A stretch of DNA of 64,000 nt from SAR324 cluster bacterium JCVI-SC AAA005. Lineage in GTDB: Bacteria; SAR324; NAC60-12. The notes below the pieces were generated by a model, which ran no database searches, was not told the origin of the DNA, and was given only the letters and a program-made list of their open reading frames with translations. Below are positions 35,059 to 43,963 of this stretch, in pieces. Location: positions 1 to 64,000 of the forward strand of contig AGAU01000163.1 of NCBI GenBank assembly GCA_000224765.2, read 5' to 3'. Made by a program: the position numbers and the translations under genes. Position 1 is the stretch's first letter. Each line of letters begins with the position of its first letter.

Positions 35059-36408
35059 CTAAAATTTATTCCTGAATCTCTGCTGGGGTATATTGCTCAA
35101 CATCCTCAGTTTTCCAAAATTCTTGAAAATATTGGATGGCTTTTTTTTGACAAGATTTTGCGAATGGGTCTAGGCCTACTCATTGGTGTTTGGATCGCTC
35201 GCTATCTGGGGCCTGAACAGTTTGGGTTACTAAGTTTTTCTATAGCATTCACCTGGCTGTTTGGTGCAGTATCCACATTAGGTCTACCTGAAATTGTTGT
35301 CCGAGACCTTGTTCGCAAACCAGATACAAAGTTTGAGACTTTAGGAACAACCGCAGCGTTGCTCCTCCTCGGAGGAGTCCTGACTTATTGTCTCATTCTA
35401 ATCACTATTTTTTGGGTTAGACCAGATGATCTGTTAGCCAAAATTCTTGTCGCTATTCTCGGTTCAACAATGCTATTCAAAGCTAGTGAGATTGCCGTCT
35501 ATTGGTTTGAATCACAGGTCATCTCAAAGTATACTGTTTGGGTGCAAAACGGCAGCTTCCTTATTTTTGCAGGAATCAAGGTACTACTTATTCTCAACGG
35601 TACACCATTGATTGCCTTCGCTTGGGCAACGCTTGCTGAAGCAATTGTAGCTGCAGTAGTACTGAGCATTATGTTCGGACTAAATGGGCCCAGTCCGCAA
35701 CAATTATGTGTATCGTTAAGACATGCGCAAATTCTTCTGAAAGACAGTTGGCCGCTGCTGCTGTCCAGTATAGCTGTAGTGGTCTACATGAAGGTTGACC
35801 AGATCATGCTCGGGCAGATGGTGGGAGACGAAGCCGTAGGCATTTATAGCGCTGCAGTACGAATTAGTGAAGTATGGTACTTTATTCCAACAACGATAGT
35901 TGCTTCAGTTTTCCCTGCAATCCTCAAAGCAAGAAATAGTAGTGAAGAGCAATACTATAAAAAATTGCAGCATCTCTTCGATCTAATGCTATGGCTCTCG
36001 ATAGGTATTGCTTTGCCTGTGACATTTCTATCTGAATCAGTCATAAAAATTCTGTTTGGTGAAACATACCTTGATGCCAGCCCCATACTTTCTATCCACA
36101 TTTGGGCATCAGTTTTTGTATTTTTAGGGGTTGCCAGTAGCAAGTGGTTTATAGCAGAAAATAAACAGATCTTAAGTTTTCAGCGAACAATAATTGGAGC
36201 ATTAATAAACGTTTTACTTAACATTTTATTTATTCCGAAATTCCAAGCAGTTGGAGCAGCAACAACAACCATTATATCTTACGCTATTGTTACTATAATT
36301 TCAGATTTATTCCAGAAAGAAACAAGACTTATTTTTTTTATGAAGATAGAGTCTTTCAATTTACTAAAAGTAATATCGAGGATTAAAATTTTAAAAAATT
36401 CCTTATAA
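35050..36408 (+). CDS. polysaccharide flippase (Wzx/MATE-like)
   Basis: 452 aa integral membrane protein with about 12-14 helices, of the oligosaccharide flippase family that moves lipid-linked repeat units across the inner membrane. The N-terminal WLFFDKILRMGLGLLIGVWIARYLGPEQFGLLSFS is the typical Wzx first helix pair. VVVYMKVDQIMLGQM with VGIYSAAVRISEVWYFIP in the middle is also family-typical. It starts the AT-rich cluster of surface-glycan genes. The C-terminal end is poorer in G and C than its beginning, as are the genes after it. Confidence 0.9.
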   Translation: MNLLKFIPESLLGYIAQHPQFSKILENIGWLFFDKILRMGLGLLIGVWIARYLGPEQFGLLSFSIAFTWLFGAVSTLGLPEIVVRDLVRKPDTKFETLGTTAALLLLGGVLTYCLILITIFWVRPDDLLAKILVAILGSTMLFKASEIAVYWFESQVISKYTVWVQNGSFLIFAGIKVLLILNGTPLIAFAWATLAEAIVAAVVLSIMFGLNGPSPQQLCVSLRHAQILLKDSWPLLLSSIAVVVYMKVDQIMLGQMVGDEAVGIYSAAVRISEVWYFIPTTIVASVFPAILKARNSSEEQYYKKLQHLFDLMLWLSIGIALPVTFLSESVIKILFGETYLDASPILSIHIWASVFVFLGVASSKWFIAENKQILSFQRTIIGALINVLLNILFIPKFQAVGAATTTIISYAIVTIISDLFQKETRLIFFMKIESFNLLKVISRIKILKNSL

Positions 36409-36432
36409 AATTAACATAATATAATTTGTATT

Positions 36433-37152
36433 TTGAGAAAATATATTCCACCTATTATCATTCTCTTAATCAAGAGAATCCTTTCCTTTTTTACTTGGGA
36501 TCCTTGGGCAAATCATTCTTGGTCACAAGAGGGAGAGGATAGAATCTTACACAGAATTTTTGAGCAGCAATCAGTCGGTTTTTATGTTGATATTGGAGCA
36601 CATCATCCAAAACGATTTTCTAATACTTACTTTTTCTACAGACGTGGTTGGAGAGGTATCAACATAGATGCTATGCCAGGTTCGATGAAAATTTTTGAAA
36701 AATTAAGACCAAGAGATATAAATTTAGAGTGCGGCATAAGTAATTCTAGAGGAAAGCTCGATTACTATATCTTTAATGAATCTGCTTTGAATGGTTTTTC
36801 TAAAAAGTTATCAAAAGAACGAAATAATGATGATTCTACTTATCAGATAAATGAAATCATCAAGGTGGAGGTACTCCCATTATCCATGATTTTAAACTAT
36901 CAACTTCCAGAAAAGCAAATCATCGATTTTATGTCAATCGATGTAGAAGGATTAGATTATGAAGTTTTAATCTCTAATGATTGGTCTAAATATAGGCCAA
37001 AATATGTACTTACAGAAGTTTTGGATAGTAGCTTACATGAGATTGAAAAAAGCCAGATTGGAAAATTCATGAAAAATGTTGGATATTTTTTATATGCCAA
37101 ATGTATCCATACAGTGATTTTTAAAGAATTAGTAAAAAATAATACCCACTAA
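36433..37152 (+). CDS. FkbM-family methyltransferase
   Basis: 239 aa, TTG start at 36433. SAM-dependent O-methyltransferase of the FkbM group: SQEGEDRILHRIF, GFYVDIGAHHPKRFSNTYFF (SAM site), GINIDAMPGSM, and MSIDVEGLDYEVL. Probably methylates a sugar of the surface polysaccharide. N-terminal IIILLIKRILSFF is hydrophobic and may be a membrane helix. Codons are strongly AT-biased. 24 bases behind the flippase. Confidence 0.88.
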   Translation: MRKYIPPIIILLIKRILSFFTWDPWANHSWSQEGEDRILHRIFEQQSVGFYVDIGAHHPKRFSNTYFFYRRGWRGINIDAMPGSMKIFEKLRPRDINLECGISNSRGKLDYYIFNESALNGFSKKLSKERNNDDSTYQINEIIKVEVLPLSMILNYQLPEKQIIDFMSIDVEGLDYEVLISNDWSKYRPKYVLTEVLDSSLHEIEKSQIGKFMKNVGYFLYAKCIHTVIFKELVKNNTH

Positions 37153-37281
37153 ATAATTATTCTTTCTATTTTTAATATAGGACAATAAACATTATTCCCT
37201 TAAAATTAATTCAACCACACCTAGTTAATTAAATATTGATTGGTTATTTAGAATACATATATCTAACTAAGGCCTTAACCA

Positions 37282-38253
37282 ATGAACCCTGAAGGTGAAA
37301 AATCATCACCATTACAAACACCAGTACTCTTTCTTGTTTTTAATCGTCCAGACACCACAGAAAAAGTATTTGATGCAATACGTGCAGCCAAACCGTTAAG
37401 GTTATATGTAGCTTCCGATGGTCCCCGTGCAAATCAATCTGGTGAAGATGAAATTGTTAATAAGGTGCGCGAGATTTCTACCTCAGTTGACTGGTCTTGC
37501 GAAGTAAAGACGCTGTTTCAAAAAGAAAACTTAGGCTGTAAAAAAGCAGTCAGCAAAGGAATTACCTGGTTTTTTAAACAGGAAAAACAGGGGATTATTT
37601 TGGAAGATGATTGCTTGCCACATCCTGACTTCTTTGTTTTCTGTGAAAACTTGCTAGAACATTATGCAGATAATGAACATGTGTGGGCAATTACGGGAGA
37701 CAACTTTCAAAACGGACAAAAGCGCGGTGAGGGTTCTTACTACTTCTCTCGGTACAACCATGTATGGGGTTGGGCTAGTTGGAGACGTGCTTGGCAGAAA
37801 GCGGACATGGAGATCAAATTCTGGCCTGAATGGAAAAAAAGTTCTACTTGGCAAATCTTTTGGGAAGACGTGGTTGCTCGAAGGTATTGGGAGAAAATTT
37901 TTAATCGGGTTCATCGGTCTGAGATTGACACCTGGGATTACCAATGGACTGCTAGTGTTTGGTATTTTGGAGGTTTAACTGCAACACCAAATGTAAATCT
38001 CGTAAGCAATATTGGCTTTGGGAAAAATTCGACCCATACAGATTCCCCAAAAAGTCCCTTCGCAAACATGCCTACTAGAGCTATGGGAAGGATAAACCAT
38101 CTATCTTCTATTCAAAGAGATCTCGATGCAGATAGTTATACATTCGATTACCACTATGGAGGAATAAATCGCAGATTTCCTTATTCAATTTTGAATCTGC
38201 CCCAACGCCTCATGAACTACACAAATTACTACCTGAAACAGATAATCAAGTGA
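37282..38253 (+). CDS. glycosyltransferase, GT-A fold
   Basis: 323 aa. N-terminal PVLFLVFNRPDTTEKVFDAI and LYVASDGPR, then GIILEDDCLPHPDFF where the EDD is the metal/nucleotide-sugar motif, and a DNFQNG...VWGWASWRRAW block seen in the nucleotide-sugar transferase group (sometimes labelled HlpA-like). No membrane segment. It acts on a surface glycan by context. Its TGA overlaps the GTG of the next gene (GTGA). Preceded by a 129-base AT-rich gap. Confidence 0.82.
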   Translation: MNPEGEKSSPLQTPVLFLVFNRPDTTEKVFDAIRAAKPLRLYVASDGPRANQSGEDEIVNKVREISTSVDWSCEVKTLFQKENLGCKKAVSKGITWFFKQEKQGIILEDDCLPHPDFFVFCENLLEHYADNEHVWAITGDNFQNGQKRGEGSYYFSRYNHVWGWASWRRAWQKADMEIKFWPEWKKSSTWQIFWEDVVARRYWEKIFNRVHRSEIDTWDYQWTASVWYFGGLTATPNVNLVSNIGFGKNSTHTDSPKSPFANMPTRAMGRINHLSSIQRDLDADSYTFDYHYGGINRRFPYSILNLPQRLMNYTNYYLKQIIK

Positions 38254-39026
38254 ATTGTCGACTTTGCAACTCGCTAATTGGTAATCCATTTAGTGAAGCA
38301 GAACTGTTAGGACACAAGATCAAATACTTCGAATGCGCTCAATGTGAATATGTTCAGACAGAAGAACCATTCTGGTTGGACGAAGCCTATGCGTCATCAA
38401 TAAATAAAAGCGATACCGGAATCATGGCCCGGAATCTTTCTAATGTTCGTCTCGTTCTAGCAACACTCACACTGATGCGCAAACGTACTGAAAAAGTTGT
38501 TGATTATGCTGGTGGGCATGGGTTTCTCGTACGTCTTTTGAGAGATAAAGGTATAGATGCCCTATGGTCAGACCCTTACAGCGAAAACTTAGTAGCACGT
38601 GGATTTGAATATCAGAAAGAAAATGAACTTGCATTACTCGTAACCGCATTCGAAGCATTTGAACATTTTATTAGACCAGTTGATGAAATGGGAAAACTAC
38701 TATCTGTCTCATCTAATATCCTATTAACCACAACTCTTGTTCCAGATCCAACACCTACCCCATCTGACTGGTGGTATTATGGTTTAGATCACGGGCAGCA
38801 CATTGGTTTCTTTCATCTTAATACTCTAAAGTATCTTGCAAAGATATTTAATTTAAATTTAATTTCCGATAGAAAATCTACTCATTTTTTCTCAAAGAAA
38901 CGATATTCAAACCATATTTGGAAAAGTTTAATTATATTTTCTAAAATAGCACCTTACATGTTTTCAATTGGATTAGAATCAAAAACATGGAATGATAATT
39001 TTCAATTAAAACAGAAAAATATTTAA
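38250..39026 (+). CDS. class I SAM-dependent methyltransferase with N-terminal zinc site
   Basis: 258 aa from a GTG at 38250 that overlaps the previous stop. CRLC at residues 3-6 and CAQC at 29-32 form a zinc pair, as in many sugar C-methyltransferases. Then VVDYAGGHGFLVRLL (SAM motif I) and ALLVTAFEAFEHF, a Methyltransferase_23-like pattern. Probably modifies a nucleotide sugar or glycan precursor of this cluster. The C-terminal 60 residues become very AT-rich. Confidence 0.8.
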   Translation: MNCRLCNSLIGNPFSEAELLGHKIKYFECAQCEYVQTEEPFWLDEAYASSINKSDTGIMARNLSNVRLVLATLTLMRKRTEKVVDYAGGHGFLVRLLRDKGIDALWSDPYSENLVARGFEYQKENELALLVTAFEAFEHFIRPVDEMGKLLSVSSNILLTTTLVPDPTPTPSDWWYYGLDHGQHIGFFHLNTLKYLAKIFNLNLISDRKSTHFFSKKRYSNHIWKSLIIFSKIAPYMFSIGLESKTWNDNFQLKQKNI

Positions 39027-39066
39027 TTGATTTAGAAAAAATAATTACTGAATATTTTGAATATTA

Positions 39067-40263
39067 TTGAAAATTAAATTTAATAAAAATAATTTTAATT
39101 TGAACTATAAATATTATATAAAGGAATCAATTCTCTACTTAAGAGATTTATTCCTTTGGGGATTTGATAGCTTTTTCATCATATTTTCCAAATTTGAAAA
39201 ACCCAATTCTGTTATCATTGTTCGAGTTGACAATATTGGTGATTTTATTCTGTGGCTTCCATCTGCATTAAAATTATGTTCTTACTACTCTAATGAAAGA
39301 AAACCAATATTAGTGTGCAACAAATCATGTGCTGATTTGGCAGTCTCTTTAGATTATTTCTCCAAGGTCATAGGTATAGATTTAAAAAAATTTTGTCGGA
39401 ATCTTTGGTATCGTTGGCGTACTCTCCATAACATATCAGAACTTGGCCCACGCACCATAATTCATCCAAGTTACTCAAGAGTTTTTTCCACTGGGGATTC
39501 TATCGTTCGTGTGAGTTGCGCAAATGAGCGCATTGGTTCAGTAGGCAACCTAAGTAACACTTCCTTTGTACGAAGATCAATTTCTAATCATTGGTACACA
39601 AGATTAGTCCCTGCATCTTCATCAGATTTAATGGAACTAGAACGCAACACTGAATTCACACACGAGTTGGGTATCGTTGATAATCAAATTTCTATTCCTA
39701 AAATTCCAAAACTTCTTAAACTTTCACCTTCCAAGCAAATTTATCAAGACTCTTTCATTCTTTTCCCTGGTGCTTCAGCCTCTTTTAAATCCTGGCCTAT
39801 TGAGGCTTTCGCAAACGTTGCAGTTAAAATCATAGAAAAATATCGTTGGAAGCCAGTAATTCTAGGTGGTTTTCATGAAATATCTTTAGGGCACCAATTA
39901 GAGGAAAAGCTTATTGAATATTCCCCCACTAATCTTGTTAATAAAACCGCATTAACTGAGCTTGTTGAGATCATTAGACTAGCCCGTATCCTTGTTTCTA
40001 ATGACACATCCGCCGTACACATTGCAGCCAGTGTAAATACACAATCAGTCTGTATTCTTGGTGGTGGGCATTACGGTAGATTTTTACCCTATCCAGATTC
40101 AATTGGAGGAGCAAAACCAGTCAGTGTAGTTAATAGAATGGAATGTTTTGGCTGCAATTGGCATTGTAAATTCAGCAATGACCTTTCTCTTCCATATCCA
40201 TGTATATCGAGTATTGAAGTAGATAGAGTCTTTGAAACTATCGAGAATATAATTAAATATTAA
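39067..40263 (+). CDS. glycosyltransferase family 9 (heptosyltransferase-like)
   Basis: 398 aa, TTG start. GT-B fold of LPS heptosyltransferases: SVIIVRVDNIGDFILWLPS at the N-domain (cf. LIVRxxxIGDxxxxTP), ILFPGASASFKSWPIEAF (LFPGASxxxKxWP), and VSNDTSAVHIAA (the SNDTGxxH nucleotide-sugar loop). Adds a sugar to the inner core or a related lipid-linked acceptor. Very AT-rich. The acceptor sugar cannot be deduced. Confidence 0.87.
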   Translation: MKIKFNKNNFNLNYKYYIKESILYLRDLFLWGFDSFFIIFSKFEKPNSVIIVRVDNIGDFILWLPSALKLCSYYSNERKPILVCNKSCADLAVSLDYFSKVIGIDLKKFCRNLWYRWRTLHNISELGPRTIIHPSYSRVFSTGDSIVRVSCANERIGSVGNLSNTSFVRRSISNHWYTRLVPASSSDLMELERNTEFTHELGIVDNQISIPKIPKLLKLSPSKQIYQDSFILFPGASASFKSWPIEAFANVAVKIIEKYRWKPVILGGFHEISLGHQLEEKLIEYSPTNLVNKTALTELVEIIRLARILVSNDTSAVHIAASVNTQSVCILGGGHYGRFLPYPDSIGGAKPVSVVNRMECFGCNWHCKFSNDLSLPYPCISSIEVDRVFETIENIIKY

Positions 40264-40325
40264 ACTAATTTGTAATGAGAATCATTTCCAAATTTATTCT
40301 CTACCATCTCAATACATAATTTAAA

Positions 40326-41747
40326 TTGATCTCTTTATACCAGAATAGTTATAAATCCTTGATTTGCTCTCTTAATCAAATTCCATCTATTCCAATTCAG
40401 ATTAAAAATATTCTTGAGCAAAGTAAACATGAAGACACACTACTTAGTGATTGGATTGGTTGTTTTTCTTTGAAAGTATTAGATTTCAGTGATCAAATTT
40501 GGTTCCTAGATGTTCGTTACGCTTTTGGCTCTGCAGTTTTTCAGCAACACCTGATAGATTTTCTTGATTTCAATCTCATACATAATCCAGATAGCTACTA
40601 CTCTTCCACTAAGAAAAAGCAAAAATTAATTTTGTATATATGTGCTGATGATCTTGAATTTCCAAATTCATATACAGGTTTTAAATTTACAAAGTTGCCC
40701 TACTCTAAAGAAAAAATACGTACAACAAATATTTGGCACCCTATCCCTGAACACTATCTCCCCGATTCAAATTATCAAAAGGTATATCGAGGATTAGTAC
40801 CAAAAAAATTTATTTCAAGTGATCTAATTAAATTTTTGAACTCTTTCTTAGATACTAACTTTTCATCAAAATCTAAAAAATTTGCGACTACCCAAAATTC
40901 ACTAAAAATTTCAGAAGCATCGAATATATCTAATGATAATGATGCTTTTCAATATACTTTACCTAGAAACACTTATCGAAAAGCTGAAGGTGGGAGACGG
41001 CTTCTACTTAATGATTCCAATCTCACCAAGACAAATCTCACTGTAATTACAGTCGTTTTTAATAATATAGCATTTATAGAACAGACAATCCAATCAGTTA
41101 TAAATCAACAAGGGAATGGACTTGAATACATTCTTATTGATGGTGGGAGTACTGATGGTACCGTCGAACTTATTCAGAAATACAGCGAACATTTAACATA
41201 TTGGATTAGTGAACCTGACCATGGCATCAGTAATGCCTTTAACAAAGCACTGCTACTTTCCAAAAATTGTTGGTTAAATTTTATGAACTCTGGTGACTAT
41301 TTTATTCGTTTTGATCTTCTTTCTCTTTTGGAAAAGCATCCGGATCAAAATATTCTGACTGGATTTTGTCGATCTGATGGATTTTCTCTTCCATCTAAAA
41401 TTTTGGCTAACCAACTAGGAATTGCGAGTAAAGCCAAACTCTCACACCAAGCTTCATTTATTAAAAAGAAAATATTCGCTACTTATGGATTTTTTGATGA
41501 ATCCTATAATTCTAGAATGGATTATCATTTTTGGATGAGAGTTTTGCCTCATGAGAAATTTTATTTTATTAAACAATATATAGCGTACTATCAGAAAATT
41601 GGAGAGAGTAATAAAAACTTAGTTCGAATGTACAAAGAAGAACTCTTAATTAATTCAGAATTTTTACCAACTTTTTATTTCTTAAGAAGATTATTCATCA
41701 TAGTTGGATCTTTTTTATACAAATTATTAATTAGTCGATATCGATAA
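40326..41747 (+). CDS. glycosyltransferase family 2 with extra N-terminal domain
   Basis: 473 aa from a TTG at 40326. The GT2 domain is the C-terminal half: LTVITVVFNNIAFIEQTI, LIDGGSTDGTVELI, EPDHGISNAFNKAL and FMNSGDYF (the SGD takes the place of DxD). The 235-residue N-terminal part is unrecognised and resembles no GT domain I know; RGLVPKKFISSDLIKFL is its clearest segment. No predicted membrane helix except a hydrophobic end. Last gene of the AT-rich cluster. Confidence 0.82.
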   Translation: MISLYQNSYKSLICSLNQIPSIPIQIKNILEQSKHEDTLLSDWIGCFSLKVLDFSDQIWFLDVRYAFGSAVFQQHLIDFLDFNLIHNPDSYYSSTKKKQKLILYICADDLEFPNSYTGFKFTKLPYSKEKIRTTNIWHPIPEHYLPDSNYQKVYRGLVPKKFISSDLIKFLNSFLDTNFSSKSKKFATTQNSLKISEASNISNDNDAFQYTLPRNTYRKAEGGRRLLLNDSNLTKTNLTVITVVFNNIAFIEQTIQSVINQQGNGLEYILIDGGSTDGTVELIQKYSEHLTYWISEPDHGISNAFNKALLLSKNCWLNFMNSGDYFIRFDLLSLLEKHPDQNILTGFCRSDGFSLPSKILANQLGIASKAKLSHQASFIKKKIFATYGFFDESYNSRMDYHFWMRVLPHEKFYFIKQYIAYYQKIGESNKNLVRMYKEELLINSEFLPTFYFLRRLFIIVGSFLYKLLISRYR

Positions 41748-41805
41748 TCCAAATTCTTAGTCTATTCACCTAGACTTTTTTCCCATCATGATTAAATTTT
41801 CAATT

Positions 41806-41829
41806 TTGACTTAACCTCTCCTAAGTCAA
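41806..41829. repeat. 8-bp inverted repeat, operator-like
   Basis: TTGACTTA (41806-41813) and TAAGTCAA (41822-41829) with an 8-base spacer, in the 204-base gap before the ZapB-like gene. The TTGACT half could double as a -35 box. Could equally be the end of the glycan cluster transcript. Confidence 0.35.
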
Positions 41830-41951
41830 TTACATCCTGACCTCGCTTGTACACTTGTTGCATCCTACTTTGGTCCGGATTAACTACGCCTGTAGACATC
41901 CGCTCATTGTCATGGATTACGACACCCAAACATTTCCATTGAGGACTAGCT

Positions 41952-42323
41952 ATGTCTGACCTACTTTCCCGCCTGGAATCTCGCATTCGCCAAGCAGTTG
42001 AAAAAATTGAAGAATATCAATTAGAAATTTCTGAACTCAAAGCACAGAACTTGGGCCTCGAAAAAGAGCGTCAAGAAATGCATGATAAGCTAGCATTGTT
42101 GATTGATAGCTTTGAAGAGCTCGAAGCCGCTGTTGATGAAAGTGAATCCTCAGTTGAAATCACCGAAGAAACTAAAGAAACTGTTGAAGTTGCTGGGGAA
42201 GAAACTGGTGATGAGGTTGAAGCTATTCAAGCGGAGTCCAGCGAAGACGATCACCAAAATGTTGACGTAAGTCACAACAACTCCCACAACTCTGTCAATT
42301 CTTACGCCGCATCCCCATGGTAA
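41952..42323 (+). CDS. ZapB-like coiled-coil protein
   Basis: 123 aa. Residues 1-60 are a heptad-rich helix (MSDLLSRLESRIRQAVEKI, EISELKAQNLGLEKERQEM) very like cell-division factor ZapB, which organises the Z-ring through ZapA. The C-terminal half is a long acidic Glu/Thr tail (EETKETVEVAGEETGDEVEA) and is unlikely to fold. ATG at 41952. It overlaps the TPR gene by 7 bases, so they are probably one transcript. ZapB itself is shorter, so the name is by likeness. Confidence 0.65.
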   Translation: MSDLLSRLESRIRQAVEKIEEYQLEISELKAQNLGLEKERQEMHDKLALLIDSFEELEAAVDESESSVEITEETKETVEVAGEETGDEVEAIQAESSEDDHQNVDVSHNNSHNSVNSYAASPW

Positions 42324-43963
42324 GACCGGCTGTTCGGTCTTTCGCGCTGTGCTGCCTAGGCAGCGCAGTGCTGCTCCTGGCCTCTTCGTTGGCCTATGCT
42401 CAGAACCGCCTCCACGTAGGTGTCCTTCCTGTTCAGAATCTCTACCGTATTCAGCCAGATAATTGGTTTTCTCGCCTCCTTCAGGAAGAACTTACCCGCC
42501 AGTTCCAGTTCAACGATCAATTTGCCGTGATGGCCCCAGAAACGGCCGAGCTTTGGAAAGAGCACCTACCTGATCAAGTTGAACAAATAATGCGAGAAGC
42601 TCGATTATCCCATTTGCTTCAACTGTCTACCCAACAAGTTCTCCAGCAACTTTCCATTCGCTGGACCATCTTTTCAATCAATGACAACCAACTTCAGAGG
42701 GAAGATTTTCGCAGTCAGCACTCTCTACACAGTATCAATGCTTTGCTCCAAGAACTACTTCAGGTGCTAGAGACAAAAAATGTAGCTTTCACTGACTTGC
42801 TCCTATTCCCTCAGGATGCTTCCCTCGAGGCACTAGAAGCCTTTTATCGCTGGAAAGATCTCAATCCCCAACCTTGGATCGCCGAAACACGTAGTGTACA
42901 CCTTCAGGGGCTTAAAAATCTTACAGAACAATATCAAGGTTTGGATAAGCGAGTTCACTTCCAATCAGTGATCCTACAATTGCAGGAAGCCTACATACAA
43001 CAACCAGTTCCCCCAGAACTCCTCAGTGAGATTCGGCAAGATTTAAACTCTTTACAAGATGACTTTTCCGACCATGCTGAATACCGTGCGCTCTCTTCCC
43101 TCTGGTTTTATGTGCAAGGCCAGCGATTCGAGGCAAAGGCTGAAGCCGTGATTGCCAATGCTCGTCATCCCTACCACGGTCCCGCGTGGCTTTTATATGG
43201 TTTGAGTCTCGATGATAATGAGCCCAATCCTCAGGCAATCCAACGCGGTCTACGTTACTACCCCTTTGTCAAAAGTCCCGAGACTCCAAATCGTGCTTTC
43301 ACTGTTTTACGTCCAGAGTTGGGCCCATGGCTACCACAAAGTGCACAACCAACTGGTGCTTCTGATTTTGCTGATGATGAGCGACCACAAGAAGGCATGC
43401 GCTATCAGGATTTGTTGCAACAAGGGGTAACTCAGTTCGATCAAAAAAATTGGGAAGTTGCTCAGGCAGCAATGGAAGCTGCCCAAAAGCTACAACCTGA
43501 AGACGTGGAACCTGACCTCTATCTGGCTCGCATAGCTCTTGCGCAAAAACAGACGAGAGTTGCTCACAAGAACTTGTTAGAGTTACGAGATCGCTTTCCA
43601 AAAAACGATGAGGTCGCACTTTATCTTGGCTTTAGCTATGAGAAACAGCGTGACTTCAATCTAGCAGAATCACTTTATCGGGAATCTTTGCAACTCAATC
43701 CGGAGAATCCCAAAAGTGGCTTACGCTTAGGTACGGTTTTGATCAAGAAAGGACGCTATGAAGATGCTCGGAGTTTCTTAGAAAGTGTCACTTCAAAGTT
43801 TCCAGGATATGCAGTAGCCTGGTGGAATTTAGGACTGCTCTATCGAGAGCTTGGTGAGTTTGATCAGGCTAGGATGGCACTAAACACTGCGAGCCAGTTG
43901 AATCCAAACAACCTGCAGATTCAGTCTGTATTAATGTCATTGCCAGTTCCCATTAGTGAATAG
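42317..43963 (+). CDS. exported TPR protein
   Basis: 548 aa with an N-terminal signal sequence (VRSFALCCLGSAVLLLASSLAYAQ; cleavage after AYA is likely). The first 300 residues contain a domain like those seen at the start of curli/TolB-associated TPR proteins (LHVGVLPVQNLYRIQPDNWFS). The C-terminal 180 residues are at least three TPR units (GVTQFDQKNWEVAQAAMEAA, LYLGFSYEKQRDFNLAESLY, LGLLYRELGEFDQARMALN). It acts in the periplasm, probably as a scaffold. Its 3' end overlaps the end of argA on the other strand by 43 bases. Confidence 0.85.
   Translation: MVRPAVRSFALCCLGSAVLLLASSLAYAQNRLHVGVLPVQNLYRIQPDNWFSRLLQEELTRQFQFNDQFAVMAPETAELWKEHLPDQVEQIMREARLSHLLQLSTQQVLQQLSIRWTIFSINDNQLQREDFRSQHSLHSINALLQELLQVLETKNVAFTDLLLFPQDASLEALEAFYRWKDLNPQPWIAETRSVHLQGLKNLTEQYQGLDKRVHFQSVILQLQEAYIQQPVPPELLSEIRQDLNSLQDDFSDHAEYRALSSLWFYVQGQRFEAKAEAVIANARHPYHGPAWLLYGLSLDDNEPNPQAIQRGLRYYPFVKSPETPNRAFTVLRPELGPWLPQSAQPTGASDFADDERPQEGMRYQDLLQQGVTQFDQKNWEVAQAAMEAAQKLQPEDVEPDLYLARIALAQKQTRVAHKNLLELRDRFPKNDEVALYLGFSYEKQRDFNLAESLYRESLQLNPENPKSGLRLGTVLIKKGRYEDARSFLESVTSKFPGYAVAWWNLGLLYRELGEFDQARMALNTASQLNPNNLQIQSVLMSLPVPISE

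Noticed and set aside
40270..40292. Fur box (AATGAGAATCATT) before the GT2 gene
   Set aside because: Only a short inverted repeat, not the 19-bp Fur pattern, and no iron gene is near.
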